A stretch of DNA of 64,000 nt from Gelatoporia subvermispora B (GCA_000320605.2 KB445817.1:78834-142833); one strand, 5' to 3'; positions 24,992 through 36,443 are shown, counted from the stretch's first letter. Translations and numbers: made by a program. The notes: generated by a model from the sequence alone, not told the origin.

Positions 24992-25863
24992 CACTCATAG
25001 TACAACAGCTCCCTTACATTGCGAGGGTCCACATAGATGGTCAAAGTTTCAGGCGTTGTTGACCTTAGCGTCTTCTGACTGAGACGCAATTCACGGTTCA
25101 GTACGCGGGCGCAACGTACTCATCTGCTTCAAAGGGGTGAGCCAAGCGAAGACTCAAATGCAAACCGTGGGCGCTATGACGAGTCGAACCGACAACGCGG
25201 TAGACACCCGAACCCTTTGCCCTTCCTATCGTCTCTTTAGCGTAGAAGATATCCTCTCTACCACCATTATTGTCAACAGTGCTATAGTATCAGCTCTCTG
25301 TTGACAAATACACACACTTACTCTGTTAACACCATTTGTTGTCTTTGACCGCTCACACCGGAAACTAATTACCCTTGAATTGTTGCTATTCTGCTGCGCT
25401 CTCAGTCACCGTTCGGTCTATACTTGCGCCGATGCCAGCATTCAACCATACCTCAATCGGTCAGTGACGGAATAAACGCAGGATGAGCGTTCATGTCTGT
25501 AGCCTGCGGTTTGCACTCGATGCAGGCAGATGTCGAGTGAGTAACTTATATGAATGCCTTCCTTCAGCTCCAATTGACGACGGCAGATCCTGTACTGTGC
25601 AGACATTGCAATCTGGTCTATGCCACAGTGTGCAGAACTCACATTTCAGAGTTGATCAAGCACAGGCCGACCCTGGCTAGCGCATGGTGCCGAGAATCTC
25701 ATACGTCCGCAAGTCCTGATATTCAGCCCATCCAGGACGGTCAAGCTAGGCCGGGCCATCGATCGACTCCTTCATCTTCTACTCTTTCTGACCTGAGAAT
25801 GGTCGAGACATAGCGCGCCCAGCAAGAGTGCCCGCTCAGCTGGGATGTCTGGAACTAGGACAG

Positions 25864-25875
25864 CATATAAGCAAG
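25864..25875 (+). promoter_or_regulatory. TATA box with ATAAGCAAGAG context
   Basis: CATATAAGCAAGAG lies about 75 nt before the ATG of the pseudogene at 25942. The same TATA plus AAGCAAGAG arrangement precedes the copies at 28091 and 31239, so the core promoter is conserved across all three copies even where the gene is broken. Confidence 0.5.
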
Positions 25876-25941
25876 AGAGACAAACACGGCAGGTACGTCC
25901 AGTCCCTTGTCTGCACAATTAGTAGTACCAAAAATCCCATT

Positions 25942-26500
25942 ATGCATGCCTTTTCTCTTCTCACCCTCACCCTCTTCGGCTTCTCGTACCCTGTCTCTTC
26001 CGTGACCGGTCCATCAACGCACCTCCAAATGGCGCAGCCTGTGGCTCTGGGGATTCATTGACTACAATTATGGCAAAATCGGTGGCTGTCATCAAGGTTT
26101 CATTGCTGTCACTGTTCGGCTCGTCTGGCCCAGCTGAACTCGGAGAATCCGACCTGGGAGATTTCTTGAACTTTCTTCGGGTTATGTGCGACGCCTGATT
26201 TCTCTGATAGCTTCTTCAAGCTGAATGTCAGTCATTTGTATGCTGAGCTATACAGCAGGGCTTCCCCCGATTTCAAGCTCCCTCCTCCGGACTTCGTTAT
26301 GCCTGAATTAGGGTTCCGACCGAAGAGGTCTTCTCAACTGTTGAAGAAAAAACCAGCAACTGCGATGTACGTCATGTTATCACCGCTAATCTTGGGTCCA
26401 TCTGTGAATTTTCATCAATCCCACAGCCTCCTCTCTTCGGAGACTACACTGTGGCATTGAAAATTACGTATTCCTCGGGCTACCTCGATTGACGCAGGCT
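25942..26500 (+). pseudogene. Broken family B secreted protein gene, copy 1
   Basis: Degraded paralogue of the intact gene at 28091-28645. The signal peptide survives (MHAFSLLTLTLFGFSYPVSS), but the frame is lost 20 codons later and stops at 26061. Remnants continue in other frames: DYNYGKIGGCHQGF, then LPPPDFVMPELGF, then a displaced final exon with YTVALKITYSS. At least two frameshifts and a damaged last exon separate it from its relatives. No function expected. Confidence 0.75.
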
Positions 26501-26610
26501 TCCTTGAGGATCCGCGCCACTGAGATCGTGTTTACACGGTGTGTGTGTGTATTTCATGATGCACCCACTGTAGCCTTCCACGTTACTAGTCCTGTATAGC
26601 GTCAAACCAT

Positions 26611-28011
26611 AACGTCTGTACATTTGTCAATATACATGCCCGGGAAGTTGACTGTCTTATTCAGGGCGATTCTCGGTTTGGCTGAGCAGCCAGCCACCTT
26701 GAGCATCGCTCGCAGTACAAAGATAGGTTTAATACTTAACGTCTCCAGAAGTGTTAAATGTATGGGACGTCGTCAATAGTGACTTTTCATTTGAACACTT
26801 CGAAGTGACTCACCACTTGCGCTGCTCTCGATCGCTTGAGCGGATCGAGCGGAGCGAAGAGTGAAATGGAATTCATGGGCACTACGATGACTCAACCCTA
26901 ATACAAACCTTGTTCACCCTGTCCCATCGTCTTTTGCGCGTGAAAACGTCCGGGCTAACGTCACCGCCGCCTTATAACGGTGCATAGCAGCTTCTGGTCT
27001 CTACTCGATGAGTGCGCGCATCCGCTCTGGGGTTATCATTGAGTGTTGCAAATGTTCCCGCTTACACTGGCAAGAACTGAGCTACGACTGTCGCAGTCTC
27101 GCCACGCTCCATGTTTGCGTTGTATCTTGCTTTGAATCACGAGTCACTGCGCCAGTAACTGGATGGACGCCGGATCGGCGCCTGGTCCTGTGGCTCAACG
27201 AGGATAGTGTTCAACACACGCACACCCCATGTGAGTAACGTATATATTGAGACTTTTAGCCAGCCCCGATGATGAATGACAGCGCAGCTCCTATGCTGCG
27301 CGAACATTACAATCTGTTCGAATGGTGCAATATGTCAAAGTCGCGTTTCAGAGTCGGTCACGCATCATCCGTTCCTGGCCATAAATAAAGTTATGGTTGG
27401 GGCGAGAACCTAATGCAAGATTTCATGAGACCGTTTCTGACATTTAGCCCACTCCAGCTGTTTTCATAGCGGGGGGGCGTACCCTGACGCGAAAAACACG
27501 CATAGTCGAATCACAGATTTTGAGCGGCGCACCTGTGCCGAGCACCCGAGATTCTCATCGGTGAGGTGGCCGTTTAAAACTCCAAGCCCCAAGTATTGCG
27601 AGGACGTCTGTGAATGAGGGTAGCAAGGGCCAGTCACCTATGAGACGAGGTAATCCAATCTATATTAGTGTTCTGCGATGCTTCAAGACGGAAATCCCCA
27701 CTTGAAATCGAGTCATAGGCCTTGCCAACAACATGCCCGGGCATGTCGCCCCGCCCATTGCCTCTGCTGCGCTCAGCGGCCGCCCCGCTGGCCAGAAGAT
27801 CGTACCTAGATCCTTCGAACTCCGTCAGCTCCGATGTGTAGGGTACGCCCCCCGTTATGAAAACAGCTGTCAGGGCGCTCGATCTACACCACGACATCAA
27901 CTGGACCTTTCTATTCCTTCCTATTCCTTGCTGTCTTGATCCGATAACGATCGAGACATCACTGAGAGTGGTTAGAGCGCTTGCAGGGCCGGAATGACCG
28001 GAGTCAGAATG
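26611..28011. other. Interval with a third, diverged copy of the upstream duplication block
   Basis: No intact gene. From about 26,790 patches resemble the 5' halves of the two clear duplication copies: GAGCGAAGAGTGAAATGG and ACGATGACTCAACCC near 26,850-26,900, and GAACATTACAATCTG then CGCGTTTCAGAGT near 27,300-27,360. This places the intact secreted protein gene at 28091 in the same kind of unit as the two pseudogenes. Confidence 0.45.
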
Positions 28012-28024
28012 ACATAAAAGCAAG
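28012..28024 (+). promoter_or_regulatory. TATA box of the intact family B gene
   Basis: CATAAAAGCAAGAG, 79 nt before the ATG at 28091; same AAGCAAGAG flank as at the two pseudogene copies. Confidence 0.55.
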
Positions 28025-28090
28025 AGCATAAATCTGGTCATTGTCTGGCACAATCATACATCGTACTGTTCTCAGCATTCTCAACAGACC

Positions 28091-28645
28091 ATGCGGTTCC
28101 CAAACTCCCTCTTCCTTCTCTGCTTCGGTGTCCTGGCCGGAACTGGGTTCATTAATGCACCTCCCAATGGGGCAATCATCAGTCCTGGGAACATTTTCAA
28201 CTACAGTTACGCAGAACTCCAGGATTGTCACCAAGGCTTCACACCAGTCACTGTGTGGCTTGTGTCTATTCCTCCTACACTGTCCCAGCTTAACTCTTCA
28301 GGCGAGTTCAATCCGGGAGATTTCTTAAATTTCTTTGGGTCATTTGCTACGCCCACCCTTTCCAGTAAGTTGCTTGAATAATGTATGCTACTACTGTCAA
28401 TAACGTGCTATACAGATCTTCCTACGATCCCTACACCCCCTCCTCCTCCGGAGTTAGAGATGCCTACCCTTGGTATCCCTACGGAAGAGATATTCTTCAC
28501 CGTTGTTGAGCACACTGGAGGATGCGACGTAAGTGTATGACTCTTTGCGCCGATGTGGTATTGATGGGGCATTTATCGACGCCAGCCTAATATTTTTGGA
28601 GAATTTACTATAACTTTCAATAACATCACATATTCCGCAGAGTAG
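28091..28645 (+). CDS. Small secreted protein, family B, intact copy (148 aa)
   Basis: Exons 28091-28364, 28416-28528 and 28586-28645; phases close. Signal peptide MRFPNSLFLLCFGVLAGTG, then INAPPNGAIISPGNIFNYSY, CHQGFTPVTVWLV, LNSSGEFNPGDFLNFFGSFA, a Pro-rich bridge (PTPPPPPELEMPTLGIP), FFTVVEH and a final beta-like strand FTITFNNITYS. Several sequons (NYS, NSS, NIT) suggest N-glycosylation. This layout, with a GASFDFSY-like start, a VWLL segment, a Pro-rich bridge before MPDLG and a terminal ITFN-IxY strand, belongs to a family of short extracellular proteins common in basidiomycetes; its biochemical role is not known to me. Paralogues: intact at 56591, broken at 25942 and 31239. Confidence 0.8.
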
Positions 28646-28969
28646 CGAGTTGTTCAATCTCGGGATTCTGGCAGTTACATCCAGCTGTTCTTGGTCCGCT
28701 GCATATTATTGGTCGTCCTGATGGGAGACACATACGTATGGTACCTAAGCCTGGTGGTATACATGTGCCTTTGAGCTATTCAGAGCCGTGCGGGTTACAT
28801 GCCTCGAGCTTATTTCGAGTAGACACGTTTCTAATTGTAGGCGTTGGCACTGCTCATTTTGTGATTTGGCTCTGAGGATTGCTCGAAGTGAAACAAGCGT
28901 TTAGATACAGGTCGTCTATCAAACCAAGTCTGTCAACGCGAAAAGTTGGGGGTCATGACAGTATTCGCT

Positions 28970-29330
28970 AACTGGCGACCAGGAATGATACATGAGTTCT
29001 GTTATGGAGATGTTTGGCAGGGGGATGCTGTGGAACCGTAAGGTGGCCGTGAAGCCGACATAGGACATCACGTCGAGTCGAGAACATACCAGGTAAGTTT
29101 TCGTCGCGCAACATTTAGCTAAACCAGTCTGAATGTGCCCACAGATACTATATGCGCGAAGCATGATGTGGACTATTCAATGTGACCCGAACTGAAGTCA
29201 GGTTTACGGCATATATGTTGACGAACTCTGCCCCTGGCTCATATTGGAATGGATGGCAAAGGAGGCCGTCACCAAATTTTGGAAGCGCTATCCTTCCTCG
29301 CCTCGCTTGGGCCAGATGAGAGAGGACAAT
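28970..29330 (+). pseudogene. Remnant of an HGDLK-type protein kinase gene
   Basis: Decayed copy of the kinase gene at 32186-33837. A glycine-loop remnant reads CYGDVWQG, then one frame over comes NRKVAVKP, equivalent to the loop and the VAVK strand of the intact copy. After an intron-like gap with a CCCACAG acceptor, ILYARSMMW then CDPN, a stop, and VYGIYVDELCPWLILEWM followed by TKFWKRYPS align codon by codon with the exon 32986-33156 of the intact gene (TLYAEVVVW, CHPN, FYGICPNESGLRLISEWM, TKYLKRNPS). The catalytic lobe is gone. Upstream of it, the block TCGAGCTTATTT then GAGTAGACACGTTT near 28,803-28,830 also recurs upstream of the intact kinase near 32,097-32,122. Confidence 0.7.
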
Positions 29331-30271
29331 GACCCTCTCGTTGAACCATAATCGACGCAAGAGGGTTTAACCATAAGTACTCCTAAAGAATTCTAGTATC
29401 TACACAGAAAGGGGGTTGTCCACAGCGATTTAAAAGAAGCAAGCACTCAGCTCCAGATCATACGTGCATCGCTAAACAAAGGTATTCGTAGTCAATCATA
29501 CTCTCGCTGACTTCAGTTTGGTTGCATATGTGCTATTTGTACGCTGCTTTCTTCTTTCGCGCCACTCTCTCTTTATAATGAAAAGTATCTTACAACGCGG
29601 GGGCTCATTATAGCACGAGCAGCTCGGTTCTCGGGATCTCAAGACACTGACTATCGACTCACCTTTATCTGAGCTGACTCAGCCCCCCTGATTCGCCTTC
29701 ATCGCGTAATAATGTTAGGCAACGACAGGCAGTATGCACTCAGATGCGATTGCTGCTTAACGTCTTCCTGCTCCTGGTCTTAGATGCACTGTCCCGTAAT
29801 ATCTGGGAATGTTAATAGTTGGCAACCATCATGATTAGACAACGTCGAAGAATTGCTCCTGTCGACATCCGCCGCAAAAATCACAGGGACCAACCTACTG
29901 GTACTCCAGCTGATGCTCTCGAACGCCAAAGCGTCGTGGAGGTCCTAGTACTTTGTCTTGTGAGTATCCATTCCGTCTACGCCATATTTCCATACTCACC
30001 ATCTTGGGGGCCAGCATAGCATCCGAGCGGACAGCTGTGCATGTCGTGATTCATCTGAAATATGAACCCAGTCCATCCCGCAAGTGTGCGGTAACGTGGA
30101 CAAATTAGCGATATCGCGGAGAGCGTTGCGATGGTCATGTGTGCCTTCGCAGCTTCGCCTACTTCTCTGCGCTGAGAGCAGATAACGGATATGAGAAACT
30201 TCGACAAATATATTGCAAACCTTGTACCGCAACATGAACAATCACACGTGCGTGGACTCGTGTGCGTCTCC
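29331..30271. other. Unassigned interval
   Basis: Short frames on both strands (66 to 102 codons) without recognisable features. It separates the kinase remnant from the second duplication copy. Confidence 0.35.
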
Positions 30272-31930
30272 TGCTCATAGTACAATAGCTATCTTACATT
30301 GCGAGGGTCCACGTAGATGGTGAATGTGTTAGGCATTGATGATCATAGCTTCTCGCTTTACTTATGGCTACGCAGCTCACGGTTCAGCACGCGGGTGCAA
30401 CGTACTCATCTGCTTCAAAGGGGCGAGCCAAGCGGAGAATCAAATGCAAACCATGGGCGCTATGACGACTCAAACCGACAGCGCGGTAGACACCCGAACC
30501 CTTTGCCCTTCTTATCGTCTCTTTGGCGTAGAGGATATTCGTTCCACCACTGCTATTACCAGCAGTGCATTCAGTGTCAGCTCTCTGCTGACAAGTGCAC
30601 ACAGTTACTCTGTTATCACCATTTGTTGTCGCCGACCGCTCACACCGGAAACGAATAACCTTCGAATTGTTGCTATTCTGCTGCGCTCTCACTCACCGTC
30701 CTGTCTATACTCGCGCCAATGCCAACTTTCAACTATACGTCATGTGGTCAGTAACGGGATAAACGCAGGATGAGCGTTCATGTCTGTAGCCTGCGGTTTG
30801 CACTCGATGCAGGAAGATATCGAGTGAGTAACCTATATGGGTGCCTTCCTTCAACTGCGGTTGAGAACGACAGATCCTGGACTGTGCAAGCATTACAATC
30901 TACTCGATGCCACAGTATGCCACAGTATGCCGAACTCGCGTTTCGGAGTTGATAAGCACGGGCCGACCCTGACTAGCGCATGGTGCGAAGGATCTCATGA
31001 ACCCGTAAGCCTTGACATCGAGCCCCATCCAGGACGGTCAAACTAGGCTGGGCCACCGGTTGACTCCTTCGACTCCCACTTGTTCTGACCTGAGCATGGT
31101 CGAGACATAGTGCGCGCAGCAAGAGCGCCTGCCCAGCTGGGGGTGATCGGAGCTTGGACATCATATAAGCAAGAGAGCCACACGCGGCAGGTACGCCCAG
31201 TCTCTTCTCTCCACAATTAGTAGCACTAAAAGCCTATCATGCATACCTTTCCTCTTCTTGCCCTCATCCTCTTCGACTTCTCGTATCCTGTCTCTTCCGT
31301 GACCGGTCCATCAAGCACCTCCAAATGGCGCAGCCATCAGCTCCGGATATTCATTGACTACAATTATGGCAAAATCGATGGCTGTCACCAAGGTTTCACT
31401 GCTGTCACTGTTCGGCTCGTCTGGCCCGGATGAACTCGGAGAATCCGACCCAGGAGTTTTCTTGAACTTCTTCGGGTTATTTGCGACGCCTAATTTCTCT
31501 GGTAGGTCTTTGACGTCGACTGTCAGTCGTTTGATATACTCATCCCATATGCAGGGCTTCCACCGATCTCAATCCCTCCTCCTCCAGAGCTCGTCATGCC
31601 TGAATTGGGGATCCCAACTGAGGGGATGTTTTTCACCGTTGTGGAGCAAAGCAGCAGCTGCGATGTACGTGATGTCAGGGCCGCTATTCCTGCAGAGGTC
31701 TTCGTCTAATCTATTCGTAATTCCACAGCCTCCTCTCTTTAGAGACTTCACCGTTACATTTGATAACATCACGTACTCCATAGACTAGTGGCATTTTGCA
31801 AGTTCCTTCAATGATCCGCGCAAGTTGGATCGGGTTGACGAGGTGTACGTGCATACCGCGATGAACTCACGATAGCCTTGTCTATTTTACGTTGGTAGTC
31901 CTGTATAGCGTCGAATCATGACACATGCTA
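30272..31930 (+). repeat. Segmental duplication, copy 2
   Basis: Direct-orientation partner of 24992-26610, about 5.3 kb away. It carries the same non-coding 5' half (homologous blocks at 30,380-30,760), the TATA box at about 31,160 and a broken family B gene. Immediately downstream lies the intact kinase gene at 32186, whereas copy 1 is followed by no kinase. Confidence 0.8.
31239..31788 (+). pseudogene. Broken family B secreted protein gene, copy 3
   Basis: Signal peptide MHTFPLLALILFDFSYPVSS is intact. The first exon is shifted twice relative to the intact copy: DYNYGKIDGCHQGFTAVTVR is readable but ends at a stop at 31433, and the exon end (GESDPGVFLNFFGLFATPNF) is in another frame. Exon 2 (31555-31664; IPPPPELVMPELGIP) and exon 3 (31729-31788; FTVTFDNITYSID) are well preserved with good splice sites; exon 3 has the same 60-nt length as in the intact gene. 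It is a young pseudogene, or a sequencing or assembly error would make it functional. Confidence 0.7.
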
Positions 31931-32185
31931 TTTGCCTGAGTGGCCGATTATGTGCGGCGTCTATCACAAGCTGTGCTTAATGCTCTTCACATGCTTGATT
32001 GTTCTTTCGAGAGATATGTTCGCGGAATTGAATGGCAATTAGTCACGTGACATACATTAATCCTGGGCTGATATTCGGTGGCGTGCGCACCACGCTCGAG
32101 CTTATTTAGAGTAGACACGTTTCGGCTGAGAGACGTCAGCGGTACTGCTGTCCCGTCAATTGGTTGACTCTGAACATTATCCTAG

Positions 32186-33837
32186 ATGAGACGACTATTC
32201 CGACACAGGTCGTTGAGAGGTGCCGTAGGCCAGAACGAGAGTGTCAACGTGGACAAGGGGAGGTCATACGGTGCCAGTCGCGAGTTGGCGACCAGCCATG
32301 AATTGAGTACGACCCTCGATGATGCGATACCCTTTGTCACAGTGAGTGCCAAGATCTTACATCGACATAGTGAACCTCCAATGATCACGCCGATATTGAT
32401 CAAGCAACACCGCTATGCAACCGGCTCGCAATTTCCAGAGAGTCCCGCAAAGTCAACTTACCAGCCTGAGCGCAGTGAAATCTTATCGTGGGTCAATACT
32501 CTGGATGATGTACGTGTCTTGTCGTATTAGCTGCGAGGTGATTGACTTCATCGTAACAGATCATCCATGCGGAACGTTACAATAGCGAAGCACTGCAGGC
32601 TTTGCTTCAGGAGTGTATCGACTACGTGATATGCCAGAAAGACATCGAGGGACACTCGCTCAAACCGCTCCTAGATATTTGGGGAATTGATGCTCCGCAG
32701 CGACTGCCTTTGCTGTGCTTGGACATTTTGCGGAAGTTATGCAAACTGGAACGCGTCTGCCCCGAATCCTGCTTGTTGCCACAAGATGCCGTCAGCATTA
32801 CGACTACGCACAGCAGAAAGCCTATCGCATCAGGAGGATACGGTGAAGTGTGGCAGGGAATGCTCGGGGATCGTAAGGTGGCCGTCAAACGGATGCGGAG
32901 CATATCGGATACCAACTCAGGATTACACGAGGCAAGCGTCCGTATCACGGCATACGGCTCTGTAAATCCTCTAATCATCACGTAGACGTTGTATGCGGAG
33001 GTTGTGGTATGGACGTCGCTCTGTCATCCCAATGTAACTCAATTTTACGGCATCTGTCCCAACGAGTCGGGCCTACGTCTCATATCGGAATGGATGGAAA
33101 ACGAAACTAGCACCAAATATCTCAAGCGGAACCCTTCGGTAAATCGGCTGCGCTTAGTAAGTATGGCCTCCTATCTGAATTGATTGGAAGTTAACGCATC
33201 AAGTGAAGATATTGGGTGCTTCCAGAGGACTCGAGTACCTGCACAACAGGGGAATTGTTCATGGAGATCTGAAAGGAGTGAGCCCTTTACTATACTCTCA
33301 TATATTTCCGTTAATTTGATGCTCTCATGTTAGTCAAACATACTCGTAAACGATCTCGGAGAGGCCTCTCTCGCCGACTTTGGGTTGGCTACCTTGACAT
33401 ACGATTTGCAACTACCTACGTGGTCTGCTGAAAGGGGTTGTGTGCGCTACACGGCCCCGGAAGTGATAGATCCGGAGTCCGTGGGCTTATCCAAGTCCGC
33501 CCTTTCATTACAGAGCGACGTATATGGCTTTGCGATGACGATGTGGGAAGTACGTACATCTATACTTACAGGAACACGGTCTTATTGGACCACCTTCACT
33601 GTTTTATGCCAGATATTCTCGGGAGAGATACCATTTTGTCACTGCCAAAACGATGCAAGCGTGATCCTGCGCATCTGCAGAGGCGAACGTCCTACCCGGC
33701 CCATCGGGTTCACTGCTGTTCAGCTGTCGGATGAGGTGTGGAACTTGTTAGAGCAATGCTGGAGGGCGGAGTTTGACGAAAGGCCCAGTATCACGGATAT
33801 CGTGAACTTGATCAGTTTTATCATTCCCTCTGTGTAG
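32186..33837 (+). CDS. Protein kinase, HGDLK type, catalytic motifs complete (458 aa) - K1
   Basis: Exons 32186-32509, 32560-32931, 32986-33156, 33209-33277, 33334-33549 and 33613-33837; phases close. About 200 unrecognised N-terminal residues precede a TKL-like kinase domain: glycine loop ASGGYGEVWQG, KVAVKRM with the ATP-anchoring Lys, catalytic loop GIVHGDLKGSNILV (HRD replaced by HGD as usual for this fungal group, Asp and Asn kept), LADFGLATL with intact DFG, TAPEV, and a C-terminal lobe ending WRAEFDERPSITDI with the conserved Arg. Active Ser/Thr kinase expected. The last four exon borders match those of K2 and K3. The intron after exon 2 has a GC donor (GCAAGC). The intron ending at 33208 has a purine-rich acceptor (GTGAAG) chosen by phase and paralogy. 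The extreme N-terminus is the weakest part. Confidence 0.82.
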
Positions 33838-34703
33838 TCGACGAGCTATTTCGTTGCTCCCTCAATGAAGGTCCCGCCTGTCTGGTTACTGCTTTTTTTC
33901 GCCTTTGACCTGTACAAGACCTTGGAAAGCGCATTACTTACATCTGCATGATCGCCTGAAGCTCGTTATTGTCGGTTGATCATATTATATCTGTCTATCT
34001 ACAACGCAGATAAAGCGCGTATCCGAACGGCAAACGAGAAATAAGCGCCATTTCCTCACACGGTTGGGTTCCTGGAATTTCTCAGCTACATTATGAACTT
34101 CACCTCGGAGTATATAGTACCGAACGTTGAGCAGCATCTTTGACAAGGCATTCTTCGATGCATCCTATGAATAGAAGAGAATGCGGATCCGATCTCCAGT
34201 TGGTAGTACGCGTGCGAGGAGAGGTTTTCACCACACAGCCATAACGTGCCCGAGGAATATCCCGCTTTTGACTTGGCTGTGATTCCAGGCGCCAGTCCTG
34301 ACTCGACTTCCTTGCATCGCACGACAGAGCAGGCAAAGACCGTCATAGCAGACACGACATTTTCCTGCATTTCTGTTAACGCTACATGCCGCATTGAACA
34401 AAACACTGGGAGAGATAACTGTAGATAGCGCTTCGATTGAGCGAAGGGAACGCAACCTAAGTACAACAGCTGAGAGGTCTCATTTTGCACTACCTACGAA
34501 ACATAGTGGTGGCATAGTTAGAGATGACGTGTGTGCCTGTGATATCGCCATACATATTTCCTTTTCAGGGACAAACGATGGGTTTCGACGAGTATTAGAT
34601 GCCGTACGATGTCTCCCCCTCGTCCAGTAGCTACACTAGAGGTAGCGGAGGCGCTCCCCAAAAGGAGGAGGGTATACGGATCGCCAGAGGGACGTCCGCC
34701 AAG
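33838..34703. other. Convergent interval between K1 and K2
   Basis: Holds the 3' ends of K1 (plus) and K2 (minus). Frames of up to 134 codons on the minus strand at 34086-34490 show no domain and overlap plus-strand frames in other phases. No gene called. Confidence 0.35.
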
Positions 34704-36443
34704 CTAGGTTCTGGTCTTCCTCTGGGCTTCGCGGATTCGCTCGTTGACGTCGGTCATGCTAGGTCTGGTCTGCGGATCTGACTGCCAGCATTGCACGATT
34801 AAGTCCCACATGTCATCAGATAGTCCGCGCTGAGCCACCTCATCACCAGGTCGACTGGGTCGCACCCCTCGCGAAACCGTGACGACAACCTGTTGATCAC
34901 GGGTGTGTCTCCCGAATGGTGGCTCTCCAGTGAAGATCTAGGGAGTTCATGTTACTGTTCGAAACGCCGCAAAAAGACAGCGATTGCTACCTCAAGCATA
35001 GTCATCCCAAATGCGTAGATATCGCCCTCTCGAGTGGGCAGGGTTGCAACCACGCCTTCGTTCGATGGTTCAAGAACCTCAGGAGGCATATATCGCCAGG
35101 ACGCTCGGCCACGAGAGTTGGTCTGGAGACGCACATTATACAGAATCCTTGAAATGTTGAAGTCAGACAAGCATGCGATGCCTCTATGATTAATGAGGAT
35201 GTTGGTCTGGAAAGCATGGATTGTAAAATACATGCATATGTCACAACTGTCGACTTACGCATCGTACATCGCCATGCATAACACCAACTGTGTCATGAAG
35301 ATAGAATAGCCCTTTTGCTACGTCGTAGATCTGAGCATGCATATTATGTCAGCTTGCAAGAAGTAATGCAGAATAGGACTCACAAGTTTTAGGCGGTCCT
35401 CTGTGGAATGTCGAGCAAGATACTCGGTAATTGTTCCCATGTCCATCCACTCTAACACCAGCGACATTCCATCATTGTCTTTGTAGGCGCCGTAGCATTG
35501 AGTGATATTGTTATGGCGCAAGAGCCTCCAGATTACGACCTCACGACACAGGTCCTGGAGCAATTCATGAGAACACTTTGCGATGAGTGAAGTCCGCGAT
35601 CGTACTTTCGGATATCCAGCACAATCATCACGGATTATGAGCCGTTTCACGGCCACGCTGCCTCCCTTGTATGTACCTCGATAAACGTCTGCGAACCCTC
35701 CTATGCCCGCGGGCTTGTTTGTTGATATGTGTACACTGCGGGGATGTAGCAAGAATGATGCCGGCAATTTCTCTGTCAATTCGCACAGTTTCCTCAAACT
35801 GTCGATACAGAGGCGCTCCACCTCTCGTATAGCCTCGCTCTCTCGGAAGCCGGAGGATCGTTGTAGGTTTCGTCGAAGTGGATGTTGATCTGATTGATGA
35901 CTGCTACGTATCCATCTCCTTATAACCGACTTTCTCAAGCTTTCATCGACCCGGTCTGCGTCAACGAGCTACTTGAAGATCGGCATTGCATTATACGGGA
36001 TTCAAAGACCGGCTGACCATAGCAAGGAGCTCTATCCACGACTCCTTATCTTCCTCCGAGGGCACTGCCTGGATCACCAATGGTGAAGGCATTTCAGTTT
36101 TGGATTCCGTCATTATCTGCATATTATAGCGTTGCCGTCTCTATTAGTGATTGTCTGCGAACAAGTCTTTACTCACATATGAAAGGGCTGAGGTGAGCGT
36201 TTGGTACACTTCAGCGTTGCTTTCCAATTCATCAATGTTCCATCTGGGGGGAAAGGGTCGCAACCAGCTCCCCACTAGTAGCACTGTCGTGATGAGACGC
36301 GTCAACAATATGAACAGAAAGATTGAGCCTGCAACGGACGCACCAACAGCTCGTAGCTTGGCCCACATCACATTCGATGTGGCTGCATTTGATTGAATCT
36401 TCTCCGCACGTATGTTTGACATTGTCAATGCTAGCACATCCAC
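34704..36443 (-). CDS. Membrane-anchored kinase paralogue with DFN in place of DFG (473 aa) - K2
   Basis: Exons 36177-36443, 36018-36116, 35606-35968, 35384-35554, 35259-35330, 34991-35206 and 34704-34937; phases close. Residues about 30-65 contain a hydrophobic span (VGASVAGSIFLFILLTRLIT and following), probably a membrane anchor. The kinase domain has a good glycine loop (AGIGGFADVYRG), SVAVKRL, and a catalytic loop GVMHGDVRCTNIL in which the Asp and Asn are kept but LK is replaced by VR. The magnesium-binding motif reads SDFNIS: the Gly of DFG is Asn. PPEV stands for APE. Activity is therefore doubtful but not excluded, since the metal-binding Asp remains. The intron between exons 2 and 3 uses a weak GTCAGC donor; the alternative GTATAA donor would give only 28 nt. 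Exon lengths 171, 72 and 216 parallel K1 and K3. Confidence 0.8.

Larger units (their letters stand above)
24992..26610 (+). repeat. Segmental duplication, copy 1
   Basis: About 1.6 kb collinear with 30272-31930 in direct orientation. Matches can be followed from the block around CATAGTACAA at 24997 through the CAAAGGGG and ACACCCGAACCC blocks, the region before the TATA box, and the whole secreted-protein pseudogene, to the AGTCCTGTATAGCGTC block near 26,590. Many substitutions and small indels show the duplication is not recent. A third, more diverged relative occupies roughly 26,790-28,650. Confidence 0.8.

Noticed and set aside
25483..25680. Small frame starting MSVHVCSLRFALDAGR, also at 30770
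   Set aside because: Shared only because the DNA is duplicated. The third, older copy near 27,000 does not keep the frame, so coding potential is unlikely.
30336..30773. 145-codon plus frame in the duplicated upstream block
   Set aside because: Its partner in the first copy has stops and indels that are not frame-preserving; more likely non-coding.
35969..35996. 28-nt intron in K2 with a GTATAA donor
   Set aside because: Below the practical minimum for splicing. A 49-nt intron with a GTCAGC donor at 36017 gives the same phase and matches the intron position in K1.
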